Source: Nitrospira sp.
GTDB lineage: Bacteria; Nitrospirota; Nitrospiria; Nitrospirales; Nitrospiraceae
Length of the DNA: 9,768 bases
Assembly (NCBI GenBank): GCA_015904055.1
Contig: JABMDE010000036.1
Coordinates: 1 to 9,768, forward strand
Direction of reading: 5' to 3'
Shown: in pieces, positions 1-6,569 of the stretch
How the letters are laid out: each line of letters opens with the position of its first letter
Position numbering within the stretch: position 1 is the stretch's first letter
Position numbers and translations under genes: made by a program
Notes under the pieces: generated by a model
The model's database searches: none
What the model was told of the DNA's origin: nothing
What the model saw: the letters and a program-made list of their open reading frames with translations, nothing else

Positions 1-89
1 ATCGGTCGGCGATCCTGACGGTCGACTGGAATTTTACCAGCATGATGCCGCTGTCGTCCGGCTTCCATGCCGAGTATGCGAAAGCGTGA
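1..89 (+). CDS. 3' end of a nitrilase-superfamily (carbon-nitrogen) hydrolase, partial
   Basis: Only the last 28 codons are inside the window; the reading frame starts at base 3 and ends with TGA at 87-89. The visible tail (ending SGFHAEYAKA) differs at only three of 28 residues from the C-terminus of the complete hydrolase at 6926-7696, so this is a close paralogue. The catalytic region lies upstream and cannot be seen, so activity cannot be judged. It sits directly ahead of a cobalamin riboswitch and btuB, exactly as its paralogue does. I infer that another B12 gene cluster continues upstream of the window. Confidence 0.85.
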   Translation, partial: RSAILTVDWNFTSMMPLSSGFHAEYAKA

Positions 90-157
90 CCAGATGGGGG
101 CTGCGACGGGTAAGCAGGCGCCATCGATAATAATCCATAAAACTTGAAGACATGATG

Positions 158-186
158 CAGCCAGGGCCATGTCCCCAGCCCGGCTG
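158..186 (+). promoter_or_regulatory. Conserved leader hairpin overlapping the 5' strand of riboswitch helix P1
   Basis: CAGCC (158-162) pairs with GGCTG (182-186), and after a bulged A at 163 GGG (164-166) pairs with CCC (179-181). That gives eight base pairs around a 12-nt loop. The same bases 180-186 can instead pair with 466-472 to close the riboswitch, so the two helices exclude each other. The same hairpin occurs ahead of the second riboswitch (7721-7749). It has no T-run after it, so it is not a classical terminator. A switching role is inference. The rest of the 90-179 gap holds no recognisable gene; a TAATAAT at 128-134 could be a -10 element, but I see no matching -35. Confidence 0.4.
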
Positions 187-472
187 TGGAAACCAACGGG
201 GGATTGTTCATTTTCATTCAGGAAAGGGCGTTTTGGAGAAACGACGCGGGTAACGGGGAAGATGGTGCAAGTCCATCACGGTGCCGCCACTGTAAGCGGG
301 GAGTAACTCTGCATCATGCCACTGTCTTGAAGGCAGTGAGGAGTGATCGGTGAAGGGTGAAGAGTCGGAACCGATGGAGTTCCGGCACAGCACTCATCAC
401 TTCGCACTATTCACTTCCGTAGATGGGAAGGCGCAGAGACGCGACGATCCGCAAGTCAGGAGACCCAGCCGG
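180..472 (+). ncRNA. Cobalamin (adenosylcobalamin-type) riboswitch controlling the first btuB operon
   Basis: The hallmark B12 elements appear in order: GGGGAAGATGGTGCAAGTCC (255-274), GCCGCCACTGTAAGCGG (283-299), GCCACTG (318-324), GGGAAGGCG (425-433) and AGTCAGGAGACC (454-465). Helices visible by eye are GCGTTT/AAACG..CGC (228-247), GATGG/CCATC (261-265 with 273-277) and CCGC/GCGG (284-287 with 296-299). CCGGCTG (180-186) with CAGCCGG (466-472) is the likely closing P1 helix; its 5' strand is less certain because about 40 nt separate it from the next helix. The RNA should bind B12 and repress the downstream receptor and operon. Unusually, one peripheral arm (326-423) is 98 nt long, against 13 nt in the second copy. 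Confidence 0.93.
332..418 (+). repeat. 87-nt imperfect palindrome inside a riboswitch arm
   Basis: Bases 332-371 fold back on 379-418 about a single axis at 375. Of 40 opposed positions I count 27 Watson-Crick pairs, 4 G-T wobbles and 9 mismatches, leaving a 7-nt loop. The tip is CGGAAC/GTTCCG (366-371 with 379-384). The outer arms are built from GTGA-rich words against TCAC-rich words. The second riboswitch has only a short hairpin with a TTCG loop (about 7889-7901) at the same place. This looks like a miniature palindromic element inserted into, or replacing, a variable riboswitch arm. No target-site duplication is obvious. Confidence 0.7.
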
Positions 473-489
473 CAGTCGATTCAACTCAA

Positions 490-510
490 CCCTTCGAGCA
501 TAAGGGAGGT
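490..510 (+). promoter_or_regulatory. Hairpin over the btuB ribosome binding site (riboswitch expression platform)
   Basis: CCCTT (490-494) pairs with AAGGG (502-506) around a 7-nt loop, and the 3' strand runs into the Shine-Dalgarno sequence GGGAGGT (504-510), four bases before the ATG at 515. Hiding the ribosome site this way fits translational control by the upstream riboswitch. The hairpin is kept in the second copy (7968-7984), with a single change in the loop. That it switches with B12 is inference. Confidence 0.55.
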
Positions 511-514
511 CGTC

Positions 515-2557
515 ATGTTGTGGTTTGTCTGGCGTGGTTTGTTTTGTGTAGTTGTACTGGTTTTCTCGATGGTCTTTCTTCCCCATCCCGCCTCTGCCCA
601 GGAAATTGCCAAGGCAGACTCCTCAGAAATCGTCGAAGTGCCGGATACCGTCGTGAGCGCAACGAAGACGGCAATTCCCGCCAAACAAGTCACGAGTGCC
701 GTCGAGGTGATTACGGGAGAAGAATTAGAACGGAAGAAAATCAAGACCGTCATCGATGGATTGCGTCTTGCGCAAGGCGTGTTTGCAACTTCGAGCGGCG
801 GTCCCGGCACAGAAGCAACTGTAAAAATGCGCGGAGCCTTTGCCCGGCATACCCTTGTGCTGATTGATGGGGTCATTGTCAATAGCCCTACCACTGGTTC
901 ATACAACTTTGCGAACCTGACAGCTGAGAACATCGATCGTATCGAGATTCTCCGAGGGGCGCAGAGCATGCTCTATGGTTCCGATGCCATCGGGGGAGTG
1001 ATCAACATCTACACCAAAAAAGGAACCGGCACGCCGACCGTGAATGGTTATATGGAGTATGGGTCTTTTGCCACGTTTCGTGAAGGCGGGTCGCTGTCCG
1101 GTGCAAAGGGGCCCTTCGACTTTTCAGTGTCGGCATCCCGCTGGGATACCAGCAGCTTTTCGGCGATCAATTACCGCCGAGGGGCGTTTGAAGGAGACGG
1201 GTTCCACAACACACAGGTATCAGCAAAGGCGGGTGCGGCACTCCCCAAAGACGGTCGAGTCGAGTTCAATATGCGCTGGTACGACTCGCGGACCAGCTTC
1301 GACGGATTTGCAGACAGCGGCGCGCCTGCGGATGTGTTCGGCGCGAGATCGATGAACCGCAATCTCATTCTCAACGGGACCTATGAACAACCCCTGACAT
1401 CATGGTTAACCACGAAGCTGACGTTGTCACAGGCCAATGAGCGATTGCGGAGTGAGAGTGGGAATGTGGGGTTCAACCTGAATACCAGACAGTTTATTGC
1501 AGCGAATCCTAACTCTTGCTTTCCCAACTTCGACACATGTTTTACGCCATTTGCGAGCGATCTGGAAATCCTGAATCGTCGCCTGGAGTGGCAAAACAAC
1601 GTTCGGGTCGGTGAGTGGGTGCTTCTCACGGCGGGTTATCAATTGAGACGAGAAGAAGGAGATTCCGCCGGATTCTTCGGGCCAACTGCGCCTGCGAAAG
1701 TCATTTCGTCCAACGCCGGCTTCGCCCAGGCACAGGTGAACTTATGGGATCGCTTGTTCATGACGGCGGGGGGGCGGCACGATAGTTACAACAACTTTGA
1801 CAACGCGACGACTTATCGGGTGACCGGTGGCTATAGTGTTAAAGAAACAGGCACGAAATTTCGGGGGAGCTACGCCACAGGGTTCAAGGCCCCGACGATG
1901 AACGATTTGTTTTTTCAAGGATTCGGCAATCCCAATCTGAAACCTGAGAAAAGCTTGAGTATGGATCTTGGGATCGAGCAGAGTCTGTTCAGCGATCGTC
2001 TCCAACTCAGCGCGGGTTATTTTTGGAATCGGTTTCAGAACTTGATCCAGTTTGCTTCCGGCGGTTCCTTATGTCCGTCTGGGTCGTTCGGATTCTGTCC
2101 CATCAATGTCGCGGATGCAAAGACGCAAGGCTGGGAATTCGCGTTTAAGTTGAACGTGTTCAAAGGGTTGGATTTGCGAGGGCAATACACCCATACACTG
2201 ACCCGCGCATTCGATACCCCTGACAATCCATTGGGCGGCGACAAGAGACTCCCTCGCTGGCCGGTCGATCAAGCGACAGTCGGTTTTACGTATTCACCGA
2301 TTGATGCGCTACGGCTCAACGTCGACTATCGGTTCGTGGGATCCAGGAACAACAATTTATCCAATTCGTCCAGCCAAAAGCTTGGCGTCTTCAACGTCGT
2401 CAATCTTTCCGCATCATATGATGTGACTAAGAATTGGCAGGCGTATATTCGCGTTGATAATCTCTTTAACGAAAAGTACGAAGAGATCTTTCTCTTTGGA
2501 ACGCCGACCCGCTCGGTCTACGGCGGCGTGAGAGCGAATTTTGAAATCCCACTGTAG
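515..2557 (+). CDS. btuB: TonB-dependent vitamin B12 outer-membrane receptor (BtuB), copy 1
   Basis: Imports corrinoids across the outer membrane using TonB energy. The predicted protein has 680 residues. The signal peptide is about residues 1-28 (hydrophobic core, cleavage likely after ASA at 26-28). A TonB-box-like DTVVSAT follows at 44-50, then a plug domain with the typical LIDGV, RIEILRG and LYGSDAIGGVINI motifs, then a long aromatic-rich beta-barrel. Two cysteine pairs (335/342 and 520/528) lie in probable surface loops and occur in both copies. The ATG at 515 is chosen because GGAGGT sits just upstream and the signal peptide starts there. An in-frame GTG at 350 lies inside the riboswitch and is not the start. 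BtuB is assigned from TonB-receptor motifs plus the cobalamin riboswitch and B12 neighbours. cbiA starts six bases after the stop. Confidence 0.92.
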   Translation: MLWFVWRGLFCVVVLVFSMVFLPHPASAQEIAKADSSEIVEVPDTVVSATKTAIPAKQVTSAVEVITGEELERKKIKTVIDGLRLAQGVFATSSGGPGTEATVKMRGAFARHTLVLIDGVIVNSPTTGSYNFANLTAENIDRIEILRGAQSMLYGSDAIGGVINIYTKKGTGTPTVNGYMEYGSFATFREGGSLSGAKGPFDFSVSASRWDTSSFSAINYRRGAFEGDGFHNTQVSAKAGAALPKDGRVEFNMRWYDSRTSFDGFADSGAPADVFGARSMNRNLILNGTYEQPLTSWLTTKLTLSQANERLRSESGNVGFNLNTRQFIAANPNSCFPNFDTCFTPFASDLEILNRRLEWQNNVRVGEWVLLTAGYQLRREEGDSAGFFGPTAPAKVISSNAGFAQAQVNLWDRLFMTAGGRHDSYNNFDNATTYRVTGGYSVKETGTKFRGSYATGFKAPTMNDLFFQGFGNPNLKPEKSLSMDLGIEQSLFSDRLQLSAGYFWNRFQNLIQFASGGSLCPSGSFGFCPINVADAKTQGWEFAFKLNVFKGLDLRGQYTHTLTRAFDTPDNPLGGDKRLPRWPVDQATVGFTYSPIDALRLNVDYRFVGSRNNNLSNSSSQKLGVFNVVNLSASYDVTKNWQAYIRVDNLFNEKYEEIFLFGTPTRSVYGGVRANFEIPL

Positions 2558-2563
2558 TTGCAC

Positions 2564-3940
2564 ATGGCGCATTTTCCACGACTTGTCATAGCCGGAACGC
2601 ACAGCGGTGTCGGCAAGACAACTGTGACACTGGCGATTCTGGCGGCTCTGCGCAAGCGGGGCCGCCAGGTCCAGCCATTCAAAGCCGGGCCGGATTTTAT
2701 TGATCCCGGGCATCACAAGGCTGTGACCGGCCGGCTTTCCAGAAATTTGGACGGGTGGATGTTGGGGGAGGCCCTCAATCGGGAGATCTTTTCACGGGCG
2801 GCTGCCGACGCAGACCTCTCCATTATAGAGGGGATGATGGGATTGTTCGACGGCAGCTCGCCGGTGAACGAAGTGGGCAGCACGGCTGAACTGGCGAAGC
2901 AATTGGAGGCGCCGGTGCTGCTCGTCATCGACGGTAGCGCGATGGCGCGGTCCGCTGCAGCCATGGTGTCCGGGTATGCGCAGTTTGATCCGGCTGTGCG
3001 CGTGGCCGGTGTGATCTTCAACCGTGTTGGTAGTGAGGGGCATTATAGGCTGTTCAAGGAGGCAGTCGAAGCTGAAACCGATGTGGTGGTCGTTGGCTAT
3101 CTGAAGCCTGATCCAGCCGTCGGGATACCGGATCGGCATCTTGGTTTGGTGACGGCGATGGAGGGGGGAACCGACGAACTCTATGTTCGGTTGGGCAAGG
3201 CGGCTGCTGAGACCATCGATCTGGGTCGAGTCGAGACGCTGGCCCGCTCATGCAACGCGTTGACACCGGCGTCGCCCGGGCCCGTCATGAAACGCGACGG
3301 GCGGACGATTCGGATCGGTGTGGCGCAGGATCAGGCCTTTTGTTTTTACTACCCTGAGAACCTTGAATTGTTGGAAGCGGAGGGCGCAGAGTTGATCCCG
3401 TTTTCTCCGCTCAGGGATCAGTCGCTTCCGGACGATGTGGCGATGGTGTATCTCGGTGGAGGCTACCCCGAATTGCATGGGGCAATGTTGGCGGGAAATG
3501 TGCCCATGCGAACGGCCATCAGGAAATTTTCGGCCAGTGGAGGGACGATCTATGCGGAATGCGGCGGCATGATGTACCTTACGCAAGCCATCCGCGATTT
3601 CTCCGGCGCCGCGCATGAGATGGTCGGGCTGTTTCAGGCGGAAGCAGTGATGCGGACGCCAGGCCTGACGTTGGGATATCGGATGGTGGAGATCACTCGA
3701 TCCTGCATTCTTGGCTCATGCGGCGTGACGGCCCGCGGCCATGAGTTTCATTATTCCACAGTGGTTCCCAAGGGACCGCTGGCCTATGCCTGTGCGCTCA
3801 CCGATGCGCTTGGGAACGGAACGGGTGTTGATGGGTTGTCGATCGACAATGTGGTGGCGCTCTACACGCACCTTCATTTTGCCAGCCAGCCTCGCGTCTC
3901 GGCGTCGCTGGTGGAATCGGCTCGCCGCACGAAGGCATGA
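2564..3940 (+). CDS. cbiA: Cobyrinate a,c-diamide synthase (CbiA/CobB)
   Basis: ATP- and glutamine-dependent enzyme that amidates the a and c side chains of cobyrinic acid (or hydrogenobyrinic acid for CobB) in the cytoplasm. The protein has 458 residues, normal for the family. The N-terminal half is a dethiobiotin-synthetase-like ATPase with the P-loop GTHSGVGKTT (11-20) and GPDFIDPGHH. The C-terminal half is a class I-type glutamine amidotransferase with GGGYPELH, the nucleophile Cys333 in ECGG, and a THLH motif (435-438) holding the likely catalytic histidine. I take ATG 2564 as the start; a TTG at 2558 is in frame but would add only two residues. No clear ribosome site is visible, so translation may be coupled to btuB six bases upstream. 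Whether the substrate is the early-cobalt or late-cobalt intermediate cannot be told from one gene. Confidence 0.93.
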   Translation: MAHFPRLVIAGTHSGVGKTTVTLAILAALRKRGRQVQPFKAGPDFIDPGHHKAVTGRLSRNLDGWMLGEALNREIFSRAAADADLSIIEGMMGLFDGSSPVNEVGSTAELAKQLEAPVLLVIDGSAMARSAAAMVSGYAQFDPAVRVAGVIFNRVGSEGHYRLFKEAVEAETDVVVVGYLKPDPAVGIPDRHLGLVTAMEGGTDELYVRLGKAAAETIDLGRVETLARSCNALTPASPGPVMKRDGRTIRIGVAQDQAFCFYYPENLELLEAEGAELIPFSPLRDQSLPDDVAMVYLGGGYPELHGAMLAGNVPMRTAIRKFSASGGTIYAECGGMMYLTQAIRDFSGAAHEMVGLFQAEAVMRTPGLTLGYRMVEITRSCILGSCGVTARGHEFHYSTVVPKGPLAYACALTDALGNGTGVDGLSIDNVVALYTHLHFASQPRVSASLVESARRTKA

Positions 3941-3966
3941 TCCACAGTGAACTTCGAATAAGTACG

Positions 3967-4566
3967 ATGACGGAGCAGGACGAACACAAAGCAAAGATGC
4001 AGCGGCTGAAAGCGTCGGTGGATCGGCGCATCGAGGCGGCGCAAGAAGAGAAGGGGCTCGTGATCGTCTACACCGGCGCCGGCAAAGGCAAGACGACCGC
4101 GGCTCTGGGGATGGCTCTGCGCACGGTTGGGCATGGCAGGAAGGTGGCAGTGGTGCAGTTCATCAAGGGCGCAATCGACACGGCGGAAGAGCGGATGTTG
4201 AAGTCGTTCGGGGAGCGGGTGACGTTTCTCCGGATGGGTGAAGGCTACACCTGGGAGACGCAGGATCGTGAACAGGATACTCGATTCGCGCAACAGGCCT
4301 GGGCGAAGGCCTGTGAGTTTCTGCGTGACCCCTCCTATGCGATGGTGATTCTCGACGAGTTCAATATCGCACTCCAGCACAAGTACGTGAACCTGGACGA
4401 GGTGTTGCCGATGCTGGGTGCTCGTCCGCCAATGCAGCACGTTGTGATAACGGGGCGGGGAGCTCCGGCTGCCTTGATTGAAGAGGCCGATCTGGTGACG
4501 GAGATGAAGCAGGTGAAACATCCTTTTCGCAAGGGCATTAAGGCCCAACCTGGAGTTGAGTTTTGA
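3967..4566 (+). CDS. cobO: Cob(I)alamin adenosyltransferase, CobO/BtuR (CobA) type
   Basis: Transfers the 5'-deoxyadenosyl group of ATP to Co(I) corrinoid to make the coenzyme form. The protein has 199 residues, close to E. coli BtuR (196). Visible are the P-loop TGAGKGKTT (36-44), VGHGRKVAVVQFIKG, the Walker B-like VILDEFN and the conserved C-terminal VKHPFRKGIKAQPG. The start at 3967 matches the family N-terminus (MTEQDEHKAKMQ then VDRRIEAA). An in-frame ATG at 3937 would overlap the cbiA stop as ATGA and add ten residues with no family counterpart. Translational coupling makes it a real alternative, and neither has a good ribosome site. The TGA stop overlaps the TTG start of the next gene. 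Confidence 0.93.
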   Translation: MTEQDEHKAKMQRLKASVDRRIEAAQEEKGLVIVYTGAGKGKTTAALGMALRTVGHGRKVAVVQFIKGAIDTAEERMLKSFGERVTFLRMGEGYTWETQDREQDTRFAQQAWAKACEFLRDPSYAMVILDEFNIALQHKYVNLDEVLPMLGARPPMQHVVITGRGAPAALIEEADLVTEMKQVKHPFRKGIKAQPGVEF

Positions 4567-4778
4567 GAGGCCCGGTTCAGAAAACCTGCGAGCATTGCGG
4601 GCAGGTGTTTCAGTGCGGAGGATATCAGTGCTGGTGCGGCAGCCTTGGGGTGACCGAACAACAAATGGATTGGATTGCGGCACGGTATAAGGATTGTCTT
4701 TGTCCTGCCTGCTTGGGGAAGATCGCAAGGGGCGAGCCGGGATCGCAGGTGCCACAGATTGATCAACGTACTTCCTGA
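4563..4778 (+). CDS. Small cysteine-rich CWC-family protein, probable metal-binding
   Basis: A 71-residue protein with eight cysteines: C9-x2-C12, C18, C23-W-C25, C45-L-C47 and C50. This pattern, including the CWC core and CLCPACL, matches the cysteine-rich CWC family, whose function is unknown. The spaced cysteines suggest one or two bound metal ions, probably zinc. There is no signal peptide, so it is likely cytoplasmic. The start is TTG at 4563, overlapping the cobO stop, with GGAG at 4552-4555 seven bases upstream. The overlap places it firmly in the B12 operon. A role in cobalt, corrinoid or redox handling would be inference only. Confidence 0.8.
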   Translation: MRGPVQKTCEHCGQVFQCGGYQCWCGSLGVTEQQMDWIAARYKDCLCPACLGKIARGEPGSQVPQIDQRTS

Positions 4779-4830
4779 TGACACACGAACGGTGTCGGTT
4801 GTTCCCTAACCACACAAGAGGCAGGACAAT

Positions 4831-5421
4831 ATGATTACAGATTCACCACGAGTGCAGATCGTATTGGGGATCACGTTTGCCGCTCTGATGGCAGCAACGC
4901 GAGGTCACCACCTTGGCGCGCTCGAATATGTGCCGACCGCCTCCTGGGCGGTCTTCTTTCTCTCCGGCATCTACCTTCGTTCGCCGTGGGTCTTTCCAGC
5001 GTTGCTGGCCGAAGCTGCGCTACTTGACTTCGCAGCCATCACCTGGGCAGGAGTGGACGACTTCTGCGTGAGCCCCGCCTACGGCTTCTTGCTGCCGGCC
5101 TACGGCATGTTATGGGGTGCCGGTCGCTGGTATGCCGGGCGTCATTCGGAGAGTGTGGTCACGCTGATTCCGCTGGCACTGAGCCTATTCATGGGCACAG
5201 CGCTCTGTGAATTGATCTCAAGCGGGAGTTTTTACTTTTTCTCAGGACGGTTCGAACAGACAAATCTGACACTGTTCGATTCACGCTTCGTGAAGTACTT
5301 CTCAGGGTCCTTCTCGGCAGTGGTGTTTTATACAGGTATCGCTAGTGTCATGCATTCGCTATTTAGCGTGGCCGGTGTCTTGACGGCACAGAGCAACCGG
5401 TCAAGGACGTTGGCAAATTGA
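4831..5421 (+). CDS. btuM: BtuM-like inner-membrane cobalamin transporter
   Basis: A 196-residue integral membrane protein with about six hydrophobic segments (roughly 8-24, 36-51, 53-72, 83-98, 109-133 and 158-185). Size and topology fit BtuM, the solitary ECF-type S-component of Gram-negative bacteria. The Thiobacillus denitrificans protein binds cobalamin cobalt through Cys80 and removes the cyano ligand. This protein has Cys79 in FCVSPAY at nearly the same position. The call rests on length, topology, that cysteine and the B12 operon. I cannot align it here, and an unrelated membrane protein remains possible. The ATG is preceded by AGGA at 4823-4826. The 52-nt gap before it carries only a weak five-pair hairpin (GACAC/GTGTC). 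No ECF energising subunits are encoded in the window. Confidence 0.7.
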   Translation: MITDSPRVQIVLGITFAALMAATRGHHLGALEYVPTASWAVFFLSGIYLRSPWVFPALLAEAALLDFAAITWAGVDDFCVSPAYGFLLPAYGMLWGAGRWYAGRHSESVVTLIPLALSLFMGTALCELISSGSFYFFSGRFEQTNLTLFDSRFVKYFSGSFSAVVFYTGIASVMHSLFSVAGVLTAQSNRSRTLAN

Positions 5422-5435
5422 GTGAACGCCTACCC

Positions 5436-5462
5436 GTAACCAGCCCACTACGGACTGGTTGC
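5436..5462 (+). other. Intergenic hairpin between btuM and bluB
   Basis: AACCAG (5438-5443) pairs with CTGGTT (5455-5460). After a C-A mismatch a further CC/GG pair extends the stem inward, and G-C plus T-G pairs extend it outward. No T-run follows, so it is not a standard intrinsic terminator. It may stabilise the message or tune bluB translation; that is a guess. Confidence 0.35.
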
Positions 5463-5493
5463 CAATTGCATGGGTACTGGGATAAGGAATGGT

Positions 5494-6261
5494 ATGCTGG
5501 GTAAATCCCGTGTCATCAAAGAAGTACGGTCCCTTCGCAATGAGACGGTTTCCAAGCCTGAGGCATCTCGGCACCCTAACGGTGCTGGCCACGCATTCAC
5601 CTTGGTCGAGCGCAAGGCCGTCTATCGCGCTATTTTTGAACGCCGCGATGTGCGTCGAAATTTCCTGCCGACAGCGATTTCGGATGAGGTGATGATTCGC
5701 CTGCTGACAGCAGCGCATCATGCGGGGTCGGTCGGGTTCATGCAGCCGTGGGATTTTGTGGTCATCCGCGATCATGCAACCAAAGGTGCTGTGAAAGAGT
5801 TGTTTCTGCAAGCTAATGCTGAGGCGGCGGCGCGTTATCGAGGGGCGCGCGCCGCGCTCTATCGGGGCCTCAAGCTGGAAGGGATTGAGGAAGCCCCGAT
5901 CAATATCGCGGTGACCTGCAGTCGCCGACGGGGCGGTCCTCATGTGTTGGGCCGTTCTACCGTGCGTGATACGGATTTATATAGTACGTGCTGTGCCATT
6001 CAAAATCTCTGGCTTGCAGCACGCGCGGAGGGCATCGGAGTGGGGTGGGTCAGCATTCTCGATCATGGGGAGTTGAAGCGAGTACTCGGTGTGCCGAAGC
6101 CTGTCACAATGCTGGCCTATCTCTGTCTCGGATATGTGTCTGATTTTGCGACACAGCCGGACCTGGAGCGTGCCGGGTGGCGCAAGCGGATTCCTGTGGA
6201 TAATCTCATTCACTACGAATCCTGGGGCAATAGACGAGGGCGGCACGAGGGGAGACCGTAA
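5494..6261 (+). CDS. bluB: 5,6-dimethylbenzimidazole synthase (BluB)
   Basis: Oxygen-dependent enzyme of the nitroreductase fold that fragments reduced FMN to make 5,6-dimethylbenzimidazole, the lower ligand of B12. From ATG 5494 it has 255 residues. Family marks include FERRDVRRNF, the flavin-contact region SVGFMQPWDF, and GVGWVSI near the C-terminus. Asp52 of RRDVR and Ser187 of GWVSI are 135 residues apart, the same spacing as the important Asp32 and Ser167 of Sinorhizobium meliloti BluB. I chose 5494 because AAGGA (5484-5488) lies five bases upstream. ATG 5470 is in frame but lacks a ribosome site. Either way the first 40 or so residues extend beyond the conserved domain and have no motif. 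Its stop shares a base with the pduO start (TAATG). Its presence implies aerobic lower-ligand synthesis. Confidence 0.93.
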   Translation: MLGKSRVIKEVRSLRNETVSKPEASRHPNGAGHAFTLVERKAVYRAIFERRDVRRNFLPTAISDEVMIRLLTAAHHAGSVGFMQPWDFVVIRDHATKGAVKELFLQANAEAAARYRGARAALYRGLKLEGIEEAPINIAVTCSRRRGGPHVLGRSTVRDTDLYSTCCAIQNLWLAARAEGIGVGWVSILDHGELKRVLGVPKPVTMLAYLCLGYVSDFATQPDLERAGWRKRIPVDNLIHYESWGNRRGRHEGRP

Positions 6262-6569
6262 TGCGCATTACCAAGGTGTATACGAGAACGGGCGATGCGG
6301 GAAAAACGCGATTGGCCGGAGGGCAACAGGTTTGGAAAGACAGCCTCCGTGTCGAAGCCTATGGAACGATCGACGAATTGAACGCGGTGGTCGGCGTGGT
6401 GCGGGTCATGAATGCAGATGTGCAGAGCGGGAATCTGGCGGCCAGTCAGCTCGAAGAAGAGCTGCGATGGGCGCAGAATAAATTGTTCGATGTCGGCAGC
6501 ATCCTGGCTACGGCGCCTGGGCAGACATTCAAGAATATGCCGCAGATCGTCGGAACTCTCCGGCGGTGA
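6261..6569 (+). pseudogene. pduO: Truncated PduO-type cob(I)alamin adenosyltransferase
   Basis: The N-terminal half is typical of PduO: MRITKVYTRTGDAGKT then RVEAYGTIDELNAVVG, followed by the LFDVGSILAT and MPQI segments. The open frame ends after 102 residues, whereas the family has about 180-190. The missing C-terminal helices carry the arginines and asparagine that bind ATP, so the product should be inactive. The start is well supported: GAGGGGAG (6247-6254) precedes the ATG, which overlaps the bluB stop. Within 6549-6555 the sequence switches to an ABC-ATPase coding frame shifted by +1, so PduO then reads only VGTLRR before TGA at 6567-6569. A deletion that removed the pduO 3' end is the simplest reading. 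The intact CobO upstream could supply the same activity. Confidence 0.85.

Larger units (their letters stand above)
1..2290 (+). repeat. Long direct repeat, copy A (nitrilase tail - riboswitch - btuB)
   Basis: Bases 1-2290 align along their whole length with 7608-9768. The match covers the end of the hydrolase gene, a conserved leader, the cobalamin riboswitch and the first 592 codons of btuB. The btuB parts align without any net gap. The leaders differ by about 44 nt just after the hydrolase stop (copy A is longer) and by 85 nt inside a riboswitch arm. Many synonymous differences show the duplication is not recent. The repeat continues past the right edge of the window, so its full length is unknown. 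Confidence 0.9.

Noticed and set aside
350..514. In-frame extension of the first btuB back to a GTG at 350
   Set aside because: It lies within the riboswitch and its palindromic arm. The extension has no signal-peptide character, the second copy does not share it, and a strong ribosome site precedes ATG 515.
481..969. 162-codon antisense frame in the first btuB, with a matching one at 7959-8447
   Set aside because: Its similarity between the two copies follows from conservation of btuB on the other strand. It shows no start signals or recognisable domain.
2558..2563. TTG start for cbiA immediately after the btuB stop
   Set aside because: It would add only two residues; the ATG at 2564 gives the usual N-terminus before the P-loop strand.
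3874..4815. 313-codon antisense frame across cbiA, cobO and the CWC gene
   Set aside because: It covers three well-supported genes and reads as arginine- and histidine-rich shadow sequence without motifs.
5436..5462. Hairpin after btuM as an intrinsic terminator
   Set aside because: The stem is interrupted and no T-run follows. The downstream bluB has its own ribosome site and no clear promoter, so the operon probably continues.
6412..6552. ABC ATPase frame extended upstream to 6412
   Set aside because: This part is the +1 shadow of pduO. Recognisable ATPase sequence begins only at about 6553.
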